Shown: in pieces, positions 42,562 to 50,704 of the stretch
How the letters are laid out: each line of letters opens with the position of its first letter
How positions within the stretch are numbered: the first letter of the stretch is position 1
Assembly: GCF_000717875.1 (NCBI RefSeq)
Contig: NZ_JOCT01000002.1
Span: forward strand, 248,001 to 312,000
Source of the DNA: Streptomyces sp. NRRL S-455
GTDB lineage: Bacteria > Actinomycetota > Actinomycetes > Streptomycetales > Streptomycetaceae
Direction of reading: 5' to 3'
DNA: 64,000 bases
Translations under genes and position numbers: made by a program
Notes under the pieces: generated by a model
The model's input: only the letters and a program-made list of their open reading frames with translations
Told to the model about the DNA's origin: nothing
Databases searched by the model: none

Positions 42562-43170
42562 TCAGCCTCCCGACCGGATCAGCCGGACGGCGTCCAGGAG
42601 GGTCTTGTGGGCGGCCGTCGAGTCGTCCAGGTAACCGGCTGCCATCGCACCGTCGTACAGCATCAGCAGCGCACCGGCGGCCGACTCCGCATCGGCGTGG
42701 CCGAGGCGGGTGAGCAGGTCCTGGAAGAGGGCGCGGATCCAGTCCCGGTGGGACGCCACCAGTCCCCGGATCGGATGGTCGGCGTCCGGGTACTCGGCGG
42801 CGGCGTTCATGAACGGCGATCCACGAAAGCCACGCTCGCGGGCGTGCTCGGCGATCGCCTCGAAGATCAGGTCGATCGCCTCCGCGGGCGGATGCGCGGC
42901 GGCCAGCGGTTCGGCCACCCCCTTGTAGTAGGCGTCCTTGGTCAGCAGATAGGCCACGACCAGGTCGTCCTTGGAGGCGAAGTGCCGGTAGAAGGTCGCC
43001 TTCGTCACGCCGGCCTCGGCGATCAGCCGCTCCACGCCGATCGCGCGCACACCCTCGTAGTAGAACAGCCGCGACGCCGCCCGGACCAGACGTTCGCGAG
43101 GAGGCAGGTCTCCCTCGATCGTGCGCTCCCGAGGCTTGGCGTTGGTTGTCTTCTGCCCAGTAGTACTCAC
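42562..43170 (-). CDS. TetR/AcrR family repressor
   Basis: A 202-residue one-component regulator. The N-terminal HTH (about 22-68) reads RLVRAASRLFYYEGVRAIGVERLIAEAGVTKATFYRHFASKDDLVVAYL in two contiguous blocks. The C-terminal ligand domain has IDLIFEAIAEHARERGFRGSPF and a TetR_C-like end. Start uncertain: GTG at 43170 (VSTTGQKTT) is chosen, though the GGGGAA upstream is very close; an upstream ATG at 43257 adds Gly/Pro-rich residues. It is divergent from the SDR gene, its probable target. Palindromes at 42369 and 45719 may be its binding sites. Confidence 0.9.
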   Translation of the reverse strand: MSTTGQKTTNAKPRERTIEGDLPPRERLVRAASRLFYYEGVRAIGVERLIAEAGVTKATFYRHFASKDDLVVAYLLTKDAYYKGVAEPLAAAHPPAEAIDLIFEAIAEHARERGFRGSPFMNAAAEYPDADHPIRGLVASHRDWIRALFQDLLTRLGHADAESAAGALLMLYDGAMAAGYLDDSTAAHKTLLDAVRLIRSGG

Positions 43171-43292
43171 TTCCCCATTCTGCCCCTGGCCCGGCTGTGA
43201 GTGGGCTCCACCCCCATACGGCCGCACAGGGTTGTCACTTCCTGTCCCCCGCGGCACGCAACGGCGTGGCCGTTCATCGAAAGGTTTGAACC

Positions 43293-44054
43293 ATGACTCG
43301 TCGTCTCGAAGGAACCGCCGCCCTGGTCACCGGAGCCTCCAGCGGCATCGGCCACGCCACCGCCCTGGAGTTCGCCCGCGAGGGCGCCTCCGTGGCCCTG
43401 GTCGGTCGGCGCGAGGACCGGCTCACCGACCTCGCCGCGCAGATCACGGGCGCCGGCGGGAAGGCCCTGGTCGTGCCCGCCGACATCACCACCGCCGAGG
43501 CCGCCGAGGAGGCCGTCGAGCGGACCGTCGACGGCTTGGGCCGCCTGGACATCCTGGTCAACAACGCCGGCCTCATGTTGCTCGGCCCCACCCCCGGCGC
43601 GGACCTGAACGACTGGCGTCGCATGATCGACATCAACCTCATGGGCCTGATGTACACCGCCCACGCGGCCATCCCCCACCTGGTCAAGGCCGCCGCCGAG
43701 GAGCCGCGCAAGGTCGCCGACATCGTCAACATCAGCTCACTCAACGGCCGTGTGGCCTACCCCATGATGGCCGTGTACGGCGCCAGCAAGTTCGGTGTGA
43801 ACGCCTTCAGCGAATCGCTGCGCCAGGAGCTGGCACGCCAGCACGTCCGCGTGTCCGTCGTCGAGCCGGGCAGCGTCGACACCGAACTGCGCACCCACAA
43901 CCCGGAACCGGTCCTGAAGGCACTCGCCGCCGGTCTGGGGGACATCGAGCGCCTCCAGAGCCAGGACATCGCCGACGCCGTCGGCTACATCGTGACCCGC
44001 CCCCGTCATGTGGCCGTCGGCGAACTGCTCGTACGCCCCACCGAGCAGGCCTGA
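43293..44054 (+). CDS. short-chain dehydrogenase/reductase
   Basis: A 253-residue classical SDR acting in the cytoplasm with NAD(P)(H). Seen: the cofactor loop TGASSGIG (14-21), DILVNNAG, the catalytic Ser in IVNISSLNG and the YGASK Tyr-Lys pair, and VEPGSVDTEL after it. An Arg pair near the second strand (VGRRED) suggests NADP preference. ATG 43293 has GAAAGG upstream. It is divergently paired with a TetR repressor. Substrate unknown. Confidence 0.95.
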   Translation: MTRRLEGTAALVTGASSGIGHATALEFAREGASVALVGRREDRLTDLAAQITGAGGKALVVPADITTAEAAEEAVERTVDGLGRLDILVNNAGLMLLGPTPGADLNDWRRMIDINLMGLMYTAHAAIPHLVKAAAEEPRKVADIVNISSLNGRVAYPMMAVYGASKFGVNAFSESLRQELARQHVRVSVVEPGSVDTELRTHNPEPVLKALAAGLGDIERLQSQDIADAVGYIVTRPRHVAVGELLVRPTEQA

Positions 44055-44093
44055 CCACCCATTCCGAGGCCAACTCCCCGACACCGAGGAGTC

Positions 44094-44498
44094 GTGATGG
44101 CGGCCAGGGGTCCTGTCGCCGGCCGACACCGTCGTCCGCGTCCGCCTGCTGCTCGCCACCGCCATCGCGCGGAGACGGCCTGCAGCTGTTGGCGCGGGGA
44201 GGCCCAGCGGACGCGGACAACGTGCACCGCTTCATGGCGGGCGTCTACATCGGCTGGGCTCCCCTGTTCTTCTGGACGGCGGCAACGATCCACCGGCAGG
44301 GAGTGCTCGTCCACTTCCTGGCAGTCCCGGTCTTCCTCGGAGGCGTGGGCGGGCTGGTGTTCTTTCGCCCAGAACGGGATCCCCAGCCCGGTGGGAGTCT
44401 TCCTCGCCTCTGCGCTCCTGGATTTCACCCTCGCGATCATCAGCGTCCGGGCGCATAGCACCGCACTCAGGTCCGGACGAGCGGCGGCGGCCGCCTGA
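44094..44498 (+). pseudogene. frameshifted DUF4345-like membrane protein gene
   Basis: Three frames must be joined to recover a DUF4345-type protein. VRVRLLLATAIA comes from one frame; DGLQLLARGGPADADNVHRF, MAGVYIGWAPLFFWTAATI and LVHFLAVPVFLGGVGGLV come from the next (about 44172-44360); AQNGIPSPVGVFLASALLDF and TLAIISV come from a third (about 44370-44498). Two indels are therefore needed near 44172 and 44362. The start ATG/GTG at 44094-44099 has GAGGAG upstream and follows the SDR gene by 39 bp, so it was probably once in the SDR transcript. Confidence 0.7.
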
Positions 44499-44528
44499 AG
44501 AGACCGTCGTGGGCGGCCGGGCCAGCCG

Positions 44529-44697
44529 CCTATGGGAGAGCACGCACCCGACCGAGCTGTGGCCGGCTGAACTCGTCCATGGTGAGTCCGGCGGGCGGCG
44601 AGGTGCCGCTCGCCCCTCGAAGTCAGGGCCGGTTGTTCGCCGACCGGACGGTTCGCGGACATCTCGATGACCCGGCCTTCATGGCCACGTTGAAGTC
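44529..44697 (+). pseudogene. DJ-1/PfpI gene fragment
   Basis: Pieces in two frames match the N-terminal third of the DJ-1/PfpI gene at 62599: ELWPAELVH in one frame, then VSPAGGEVPLAPRSQGRLFA and DRTVRGHLDDPAFMATLKS in another. The intervening FYDKAVKASHTVDV block and everything after, including the nucleophile cysteine, are gone. Confidence 0.75.
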
Positions 44698-44900
44698 CCC
44701 GCGCGCCGGAGTGAAGGGCAGGGTGCCGTTCCCGCTGAGGGCGAACTGCGCACAGAACGTATCGCCGACCCACCGTCGCTCGCGTGGCCGACGACACGGC
44801 CGGGCTGGATCGCGCCCGCCCTTGACCGCCTCGGTCACCGCCTCGCCGGAGGCAAGCCAGGGGCTTCGCGAGTTATAGCGCTTCCTCGAATCGGCTGGGC

Positions 44901-44922
44901 CACCCCGTTTACCGATGGGGTG
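44901..44922 (-). terminator. hairpin downstream of methyltransferase gene
   Basis: CACCCC (44901-44906) and GGGGTG (44917-44922), 6-bp stem with 10-nt loop, 23 bp past the methyltransferase stop. Confidence 0.4.
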
Positions 44923-44944
44923 TCGACCACGACGGAAGCAGAGG

Positions 44945-45595
44945 TCATGTGCGGGGTCTGCGGGCGTGGAGGACGAACGCCGGGGGTGTGTTGCGCCATA
45001 TGGTGCGACTGGGGACGACTTCCTCGAAGTGCTCGGCCAGCAGCCCGCGGAACCGACGGGCGGGACTGAGGGGAACGGCGTGGAGGTAGGTGAACGCGGT
45101 GAAGGCACCCGCCGGGGCGAGCACCGCGGACGTCGCGTCCATCAGCCGATATTGGACGGCGGTGGGAAAGAGCGCCCACGGCAGGCCGCTGACCACCACG
45201 TCGGCGCTCTCGATGCCGCGCTCGTCCAGCAGGTGGCGCAGGTGTACGGCGTCGCGCTGGATCACCTCCGCCCCCGGGTGACGGTCGCGCAGGCGCTGGG
45301 CGAGGAATGGATCGATCTCAACCGCCAGGTGGCGGCCGCGCCCGCCGAGCCGACGCTGGATCTCGGCGGTGAACGGCCCGGTGCCGGCACCCAGTTCCAC
45401 CACGACGGGCTCGCCGCGTTCCGGCACGGGGGCGCAGACCGCCTCGGCCAAGTGCCGCGAGCTGGGAGCGATGGCCCCCATGCGGGCAGGTGAGCGCACC
45501 CACTGGCGCAGGAAGAGGGTGTAGTCGTTCGCCTCCCGCGGAGGCCTGCAGAGACGGCAGTGCCGGGCTGTTCGTTGCGCGGTGCTGGTGGTCAT
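44945..45595 (-). CDS. class I SAM methyltransferase (phospholipid N-methyltransferase/PmtA-like)
   Basis: A 216-residue cytosolic or membrane-associated methyltransferase. Seen: YTLFLRQWVRSPARMGAIAPSS, typical of PmtA/KsgA-related phospholipid methyltransferases, the SAM loop VVELGAGTGPFTAEI, the acidic strand end LAVEIDPFLAQRL, and the motif IV region DVVVSGLPWALFP. The substrate may be phosphatidylethanolamine, but related proteins act on other targets. ATG 45595 has AAGG upstream. A perfect copy of the TetR-type palindrome lies 124-145 bp upstream of the start, so it may be in the TetR regulon (inference). Confidence 0.85.
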   Translation of the reverse strand: MTTSTAQRTARHCRLCRPPREANDYTLFLRQWVRSPARMGAIAPSSRHLAEAVCAPVPERGEPVVVELGAGTGPFTAEIQRRLGGRGRHLAVEIDPFLAQRLRDRHPGAEVIQRDAVHLRHLLDERGIESADVVVSGLPWALFPTAVQYRLMDATSAVLAPAGAFTAFTYLHAVPLSPARRFRGLLAEHFEEVVPSRTIWRNTPPAFVLHARRPRT

Positions 45596-45718
45596 GTCGA
45601 GGCCTTGTCGGGAGTGCGGTGGTCGATCGGGTCGGTGTGAACGGGCCCCGTACGGTGCACCAGGAACCCGTGGCAGCGCTCCGCCTGGAGGCGGGCTCGC
45701 CCGGATAACTCGGCCTCA

Positions 45719-45740
45719 GTAGAAAGACCGGTCGTTCTAC
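45719..45740. promoter_or_regulatory. TetR-type palindromic operator, copy 2
   Basis: A 22-bp near-perfect palindrome, arms GTAGAA/TTCTAC around core GACCGGTC, upstream of the methyltransferase gene. It matches 42369-42390 except at two or three positions. Confidence 0.65.
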
Positions 45741-45901
45741 CTAGACCATAGCTCCTCCGGAAGGCCCCACGCCACTCGTCAACGGGTTGAAGACCCTGCC
45801 CGCACTCACGCGAGTCGCGCGTCGCGGCCTCCTCGCATCAGAGGGCCACCCCCGTGCTCACCGCTCGATCGCCCAGCGGGCCAGCCCCCGCACAGCGCGC
45901 A

Positions 45902-46318
45902 TCAGCGCGGGAAGACGACCGTCAGGAGGCGGAAGAGTTCAGCGCGCTCCTCGCCGGACAACTGGTCCAGGCCGGTCTGCGTCTGCTCCATCCGTCCACG
46001 GATCGTGTCGATCGCCTTCTGTCCCACCTCGGTGAGGGCGACGTTCTTCACGCGGCGGTCGGTGGGGCTGACCTCGCGGCGGACCAAGTCGCGCTTTTCG
46101 AGTCGGTCGATGATTCCGGTCATGTTCGACGCGTCGCAGGCGAGGGTGTGCGCGAGCGAGCGCATCGAGGCGGGCGCGCGACGCAGCACCGTGAGGGTCT
46201 TGGCCTGGCTGGAGGTAAGGCCCATGTCGGCGGCGGCTGTCGTGAAGTCGGCGTAGTGCGTGGTGACCGAATGGGCGAGCAGCTCCATGAGCTGCGCTTT
46301 GGACGGGATCGGGGCCAT
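45902..46318 (-). CDS. MarR family transcriptional regulator
   Basis: A 138-residue winged-helix dimer-forming regulator. Seen: SQAKTLTVLRRAPASMRSLA (recognition scaffold), CDASNMTGIIDRLEKRDLVRR (recognition helix), and the wing DRRVKNVALTEVGQKA. A Cys at the start of the recognition helix (LACDASN) might respond to oxidants, but that is speculation. ATG 46318 (MAPIPSK) is preferred, with CGAGG upstream; the frame extends 12 codons further. It is divergent from a multidrug-type exporter gene with about 160 bp between, the classical arrangement of a local repressor. Confidence 0.92.
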   Translation of the reverse strand: MAPIPSKAQLMELLAHSVTTHYADFTTAAADMGLTSSQAKTLTVLRRAPASMRSLAHTLACDASNMTGIIDRLEKRDLVRREVSPTDRRVKNVALTEVGQKAIDTIRGRMEQTQTGLDQLSGEERAELFRLLTVVFPR

Positions 46319-46477
46319 GCCTCGAGAGTACCGCGAAAAGCTTGAACCTCCCAACCTTTGACATTGACCAAGCTCTTATTGTTTGATGTCCTCAAGCATC
46401 GAGTACCTCAATGGTCTGACTCCTCGACCATCGATGCATCCCTCCTTCGTGCCATCCCTTCCACCGGAAAGAAGACC

Positions 46478-47986
46478 GTGAAGTCCTCTCTTGCCGCCGC
46501 GCCGAAGCGCCGCACCGGCAGCCTCAGCCTCGTCCTGGTACTGGGCCTCGCCGCCATGGTCGTGTCGATGATGCAGACCCTGGTCATCCCGATCCTCGGC
46601 ATCATCCAGAACGACCTCGGCGCCACCACTGCGCAGGTCAGCTGGGTCACCACCGCCACGCTGCTGTCGGCCGCGGTCTTCACGCCGCTCCTCGGCCGCT
46701 TCGGCGACCAGCACGGCACGAAGCCGACCCTGCTCGGCGTGCTGGTGGTCATGGTCGCCGGATCCGTGCTCGCCGCGACCACGAGCTCCATGCTGTGGCT
46801 CATCGTGGCCCGTGTGCTGCAGGGCGCCGCCACCGCGATCTTCCCGCTCGCGCTGTCCGTGCTGCGGGCCGAGGTCGAGCCCTCGCGGCTGCCCGGCGCC
46901 ATGGCCCTGGTCAGCGGAACGCTCGGGTTCGGCAGCGGTCTCGCCCTGGTGAGCGCCGGACTCCTCTCTCAAGGTGCCAACCCCGATTACCACCAGGTCT
47001 TCTGGCTCGCCGCCGCACTCGCCACCGCCGCGCTCATCGCGGTCGCGGTCGCGGTCCCCGCGCCGCGCACCCGGACAGGCGGGCGCACCGACTGGCTCGG
47101 CGCCGCCGGCCTCGCCCTGGTGCTCGTCCTGCTCCTGCTGCCCATCTCACAGGGCCACACCTGGGGCTGGACCTCGGCCCGCACGCTCGTCCTCTTCGCC
47201 GGCGCCGCCGTCATGACCGTCATCTGGGTCGTGATCGAACGCAGGGTCCACGACCCCCTGGTCGACATGAAGATGTTCGTCCACCGGCCGGTGCTGTTCA
47301 CCAACATCGCCGGACTGCTCGTCGGGTTCGCCATGTTCGCTCAGTTCATCGGTGTCTCCTACCTCGTCCAGACGCCCTCCGAGATCGCCGGCTACGGCTT
47401 CGGCGCCTCGGTCCTGCGCGCCTCCGTCGTCTACCTGCTGCCCTCCGCCCTCGTCTCGCTCGTCGCCGCCCAGTTCGGAGGCATGCTGGTACGCCGCATC
47501 GGCGCACGCCTCACACTGGCCGTCGGCGCCGCCTTCGGCGTCATCGGTTTCGCCTGGCTGACCCTCGACCACGACACCACCGCGTCGGTGATCCTGGCCG
47601 GCATGGTCGTCGGCGTCGCCATCAGCTTCGGTTACGCCGCGATGCCCGCGCTGATCGTGGCCGGCGTCCCGCACCACCAGACCGGCATCGCCAACGGCAT
47701 CAACTCCATCTCCCGCTCCGCCGGCAGTGCCATCGGCAGCGCGGTCATCACCTCGCTGCTCGCCTCCCAGACGCTCGACAACCTGCCCGCCGGAGTCCCC
47801 GCCCTGCCCGCCGAGAGCCAGTACACCCTGAGCTTCGCCCTGGCCGGTATGGCCTTCTTGCTGGTCATCGGCGTGGCCATGGTCGGCCTGGCGATCCGCC
47901 GCAGGTCCCCCTCGTCCGCCACCGATATGTCCACCCCATCGGGCGACGCCGAGACCGCGCCCGCACGCACGGCCGTCACGGTCTGA
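46478..47986 (+). CDS. MFS drug-resistance transporter (DHA2/EmrB-QacA-like)
   Basis: A 502-residue inner-membrane proton-driven exporter with about 14 hydrophobic segments. Seen: the N-terminal TM1 LVLVLGLAAMVVSMMQTLVI, the motif A-like loop LGRFGDQHGTKPTLL, motif C-like LVSGTLGFGSGLALVSAG, and PHHQTGIANGINSISRSAGSA characteristic of DHA2 proteins. GTG 46478 follows GGAAAGAAG; the longer frame from 46358 adds non-hydrophobic residues. It is divergent from its likely MarR repressor and followed by an aldehyde dehydrogenase gene on the same strand. Confidence 0.93.
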   Translation: MKSSLAAAPKRRTGSLSLVLVLGLAAMVVSMMQTLVIPILGIIQNDLGATTAQVSWVTTATLLSAAVFTPLLGRFGDQHGTKPTLLGVLVVMVAGSVLAATTSSMLWLIVARVLQGAATAIFPLALSVLRAEVEPSRLPGAMALVSGTLGFGSGLALVSAGLLSQGANPDYHQVFWLAAALATAALIAVAVAVPAPRTRTGGRTDWLGAAGLALVLVLLLLPISQGHTWGWTSARTLVLFAGAAVMTVIWVVIERRVHDPLVDMKMFVHRPVLFTNIAGLLVGFAMFAQFIGVSYLVQTPSEIAGYGFGASVLRASVVYLLPSALVSLVAAQFGGMLVRRIGARLTLAVGAAFGVIGFAWLTLDHDTTASVILAGMVVGVAISFGYAAMPALIVAGVPHHQTGIANGINSISRSAGSAIGSAVITSLLASQTLDNLPAGVPALPAESQYTLSFALAGMAFLLVIGVAMVGLAIRRRSPSSATDMSTPSGDAETAPARTAVTV

Positions 47987-48055
47987 CCGCGCCACACGCA
48001 ACAGGTCCGCGACGTTCCCTCCTCTGGTGCCGCCCGGCTTCCCCTCCAGACCGAC

Positions 48056-49429
48056 ATGACCGAACAGGACACGACTGTGACTGACACCAAGGCAGCCTTC
48101 ACCCTCGACGACACCTTCACCGCCACCGAGGCCACCGCGCTGGTGAACCGGCTGCGCGCCACCTTCCGCACCGGCCGCACCAGGCCCCTGGCCTGGCGTC
48201 GGCAGCAGCTGACCCGCCTGCGCGAACTGCTCACCGACAACCGCGCGGCGATAGCCGACGCCCTCTACGCCGACCTCCGCAAGAACCGCGCCGAAGCCGA
48301 GGCCATGGAGATCAACAGCACGATCGTCGAGATCGACGACTACCTGGAGCACCTGGAGGAGTGGACCGCCCCGCAGCCCGCCCCCGTGACGGTGCCAGCA
48401 GTCCCCGGGAGCACCGCCCGCACCGTCTTCGACCCCCTCGGCGTCGCCCTGGTCATCTCGGCGTGGAACTACCCGGTCAATCTGCTGCTGGTGCCCGTCG
48501 CGGGCGCGCTCGCCGCCGGCAACGCGGTCGTCATCAAGCCCGCCGACTACGCCGCCCACACCTCGGCACTGCTGGCCGAGCTGCTGCCCGCGTATCTCGA
48601 CACCGACGCGACGGCGGTCGTCGAGGGCGGCGCGCCGGAGACCACCGTGCTCCTGGAGCAGCACTTCGACCACATCTTCTACACCGGCAACGGCACGGTC
48701 GGCCGCATCGTCATGACCGCCGCCGCGAAGCACCTCACCCCCGTGGTCCTCGAACTCGGCGGCAAGTCACCGGTGTTCGTGGACCGGAACACCGACATCG
48801 CCACGGTCGCGCAGCGCCTGGCGCAGACGAAGTTCGCCAACGCCGGACAGACCTGCGTCGCCCCCGACTACGTCCTGACCGACCCGGACACCGCAACCGA
48901 ACTGCAGACCGCCCTGGTCGTCGCGCTCAAGGGGCTGTTCGGTGAGGACCCCCAGATGTCCGACGCCTACGGACGGATCATCAACGAACGGCACTTCGAC
49001 CGGCTGTCCGCACTGCTGGACTCCGGCCGTACGGTCACCGGCGGGCAGACCGACCGTGCGGACACGTACATCGCCCCGACCGTGCTGGCCGATGTCCGAC
49101 CCGACGAGCCCGTGATGCGGGAGGAGATCTTCGGCCCCATTCTGCCGATCCTGACCGTGGCGGACCTGGACGAGGCGATCACGTTCATCAACGAGCGCGA
49201 CAAGCCGCTCGCCCTCTACGCCTTCACCGAGAACGACACCACCAAGCGCCGCCTCGCCGCCGAGACCTCCTCGGGCGGCCTCAACTTCGGCCTGCCGATG
49301 CACCACCTCGCCGTGCCGACCCTCCCCTTCGGCGGCGTCGGCGAAAGCGGCATGGGCAACTACCACGGCCGCTACTCCATCGAGACCTTCAGCCACCGCA
49401 AGGCCGTCCTCGACGTCCCGCTGAGCTGA
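48056..49429 (+). CDS. NAD(P)-dependent aldehyde dehydrogenase, class 3 type
   Basis: A 457-residue soluble aldehyde dehydrogenase of the shorter class 3 group. Seen: the cofactor region VISAWNYPVNLLLVP, IKPADYAAHTS, the catalytic Glu233 in VLELGGKSP, the nucleophile Cys267 in NAGQTCVAPDYV and EEIFGPILPI. The start is ambiguous: ATG 48056 lacks a ribosome site, while GTG 48077 (VTDTKAAF) has AGGA 8 nt upstream. It lies 69 bp after the MFS gene and probably shares its MarR control; the pair suggests detoxification of a reactive aldehyde or drug (inference). Confidence 0.95.
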   Translation: MTEQDTTVTDTKAAFTLDDTFTATEATALVNRLRATFRTGRTRPLAWRRQQLTRLRELLTDNRAAIADALYADLRKNRAEAEAMEINSTIVEIDDYLEHLEEWTAPQPAPVTVPAVPGSTARTVFDPLGVALVISAWNYPVNLLLVPVAGALAAGNAVVIKPADYAAHTSALLAELLPAYLDTDATAVVEGGAPETTVLLEQHFDHIFYTGNGTVGRIVMTAAAKHLTPVVLELGGKSPVFVDRNTDIATVAQRLAQTKFANAGQTCVAPDYVLTDPDTATELQTALVVALKGLFGEDPQMSDAYGRIINERHFDRLSALLDSGRTVTGGQTDRADTYIAPTVLADVRPDEPVMREEIFGPILPILTVADLDEAITFINERDKPLALYAFTENDTTKRRLAAETSSGGLNFGLPMHHLAVPTLPFGGVGESGMGNYHGRYSIETFSHRKAVLDVPLS

Positions 49430-49453
49430 ACCATCACGGAAGAAGGCACCCTC

Positions 49454-49906
49454 ATGCGGAACGCCGCCCACCTGACCAACGACCTTGAACACAAGAGCAA
49501 GGAGCACGAACGCGTCATGGACGACACACTGGAGCGGCTCGGCGCCGGCAAGTACATGCTCGTCACCAGCTACCGCAAGAACGGCACCCCGGTCGCCACC
49601 CCGGTGTGGGTGGTCCGCGACGGCGACACTCTGGGCGTGCGGACCCCCGCCGACTCCTGGAAGGTCAAGCGGATCCGGGCCCGCGGCGACATCCTCGTCG
49701 GCCCCTGCGACCTGAGCGGCAACCCGACCGGCGAACAGGTCCCGGCCACCGCCGAGATCACCGACGAGGCGACCGGCGCCCGCTATCGCAAACTCATCGC
49801 CCGCAAGTACGGCATCCTCGGCCGCCTCATGATCCTCCAGAGCCGGCTGCGGGGCGCGGACAGCACGCTGGGCATCCGCGTGCGACTCACCCCCGTAGCG
49901 GGATGA
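49454..49906 (+). CDS. PPOX-class (split-barrel) F420/flavin-dependent protein
   Basis: A 150-residue split-beta-barrel protein of the pyridoxamine-phosphate-oxidase fold, the type named PPOX-class F420-dependent oxidoreductase in actinobacteria. Seen: LERLGAGKYMLVTSYRKNGTPVATPVWV in two blocks, then LGVRTPADSWKVKRIRARGDI and VGPCDLSGNPTGEQV. An internal ATG (MDDTLERLG) is another possible start, but ATG 49454 has GAAGAAGG upstream. It lies 24 bp after the aldehyde dehydrogenase gene and overlaps the next start by ATGA. Substrate unknown. Confidence 0.88.
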   Translation: MRNAAHLTNDLEHKSKEHERVMDDTLERLGAGKYMLVTSYRKNGTPVATPVWVVRDGDTLGVRTPADSWKVKRIRARGDILVGPCDLSGNPTGEQVPATAEITDEATGARYRKLIARKYGILGRLMILQSRLRGADSTLGIRVRLTPVAG

Positions 49907-50439
49907 CGCGCCTTCAGCTCCCGCATCAGGGGCGGCTTGCGGCGGCTCCCGGCACCTTCACCGCCTTCGCCCGCTTCGTACTCTTCGGCGGCGGAGTGGG
50001 GCTCGCCTCCAGCTTCGCCGTGGCGGCCCTCGCCTCGTGGATCTACTGGGGCCTGGCCAACGCTCTGATCACCGTGGTTTCCACGCTCCTCGCCACCGAG
50101 TTGCATGCCCGCTTCACCTTCGGCGCAGGCGGGCGCGCGACCCGGCGCCAGCATGCGCAGTCGGCCGGGTCCGCGGCGGCCGCGTATGCGGTGACCTCCG
50201 TGGCGATGCTTGTCCTGCACCAACTGGTGGCGGCACCCGGTGTGGCGCTCGAGCAGGTCGTCTACCTGTCCGCTTCCGCACTCGCCGGTACCGCGCGGTT
50301 CGCGGTGCTGCGCCTCGTTGTCTTCGCGCGGGGCCGCTCGCAGGTCACGGTCACCGTCCGCACCACCTCTCCCCTGCACGCGACCGCGGCCCGCGCCGCG
50401 GCATCCGCCGGGCCAGTGGTGCTGGGCCACGCCGCCTGA
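49903..50439 (+). CDS. GtrA-like four-TM membrane protein
   Basis: A 178-residue membrane protein. Four hydrophobic segments are visible, beginning ARFVLFGGGVGLASSFAVAAL, with LLATELHARFTFG, the typical GtrA block, after TM2. GtrA-family members are thought to flip or support lipid-linked sugars in cell-envelope glycosylation. The start overlaps the upstream stop (ATGA at 49903), so it ends the MFS-ALDH-PPOX-GtrA operon. No glycosyltransferase gene is adjacent. Confidence 0.85.
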   Translation: MTRLQLPHQGRLAAAPGTFTAFARFVLFGGGVGLASSFAVAALASWIYWGLANALITVVSTLLATELHARFTFGAGGRATRRQHAQSAGSAAAAYAVTSVAMLVLHQLVAAPGVALEQVVYLSASALAGTARFAVLRLVVFARGRSQVTVTVRTTSPLHATAARAAASAGPVVLGHAA

Positions 50440-50563
50440 CCGTTGCGCCGGCGGACCGCCGCGCGGGACGGGCAGCCGAGATGTGGATTGGTTCCCCGTC
50501 ACGCCCCAGCGGCGGTTCACCTAGTAGTCGATGTGCGAAGTGCTGAGTATGGCTACTCACTCA

Positions 50564-50630
50564 ACTTGTATCGAGCTGTTGACACAAGATTCCACCCCGG
50601 GGCATCTTGTACTTACCACTCGATACAAGT
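50564..50630. promoter_or_regulatory. nested inverted repeats with promoter, probable GntR operator
   Basis: Outer arms ACTTGTATCGAG (50564-50575) and CTCGATACAAGT (50619-50630) are perfect 12-bp complements. Inner arms ACAAGAT (50584-50590) and ATCTTGT (50604-50610) are perfect 7-bp complements. A TTGACA (50579-50584) sits between them as a possible -35. Another ACAA-n7-TTGT follows at about 50626-50640. All lie upstream of the membrane protein-GntR operon, so autorepression is likely (inference). Confidence 0.6.
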
Positions 50631-50704
50631 CGGTCTTGTGACAGGCGGCGTCCACTGCCGCCGGCGCAGGCCGCGCAGCCACCATCACTCACCGGGGCCT
50701 TCCT

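Noticed and set aside
44623..45108. Minus-strand ORF between the DJ-1 fragment and methyltransferase
   Set aside because: It overlaps the methyltransferase C-terminus and the DJ-1 relic in other frames and has no recognisable family pattern.
47147..48733. Minus-strand frame opposite the MFS and ALDH genes
   Set aside because: Gly/Asp-rich shadow sequence; both plus-strand genes have complete catalytic or membrane motifs.
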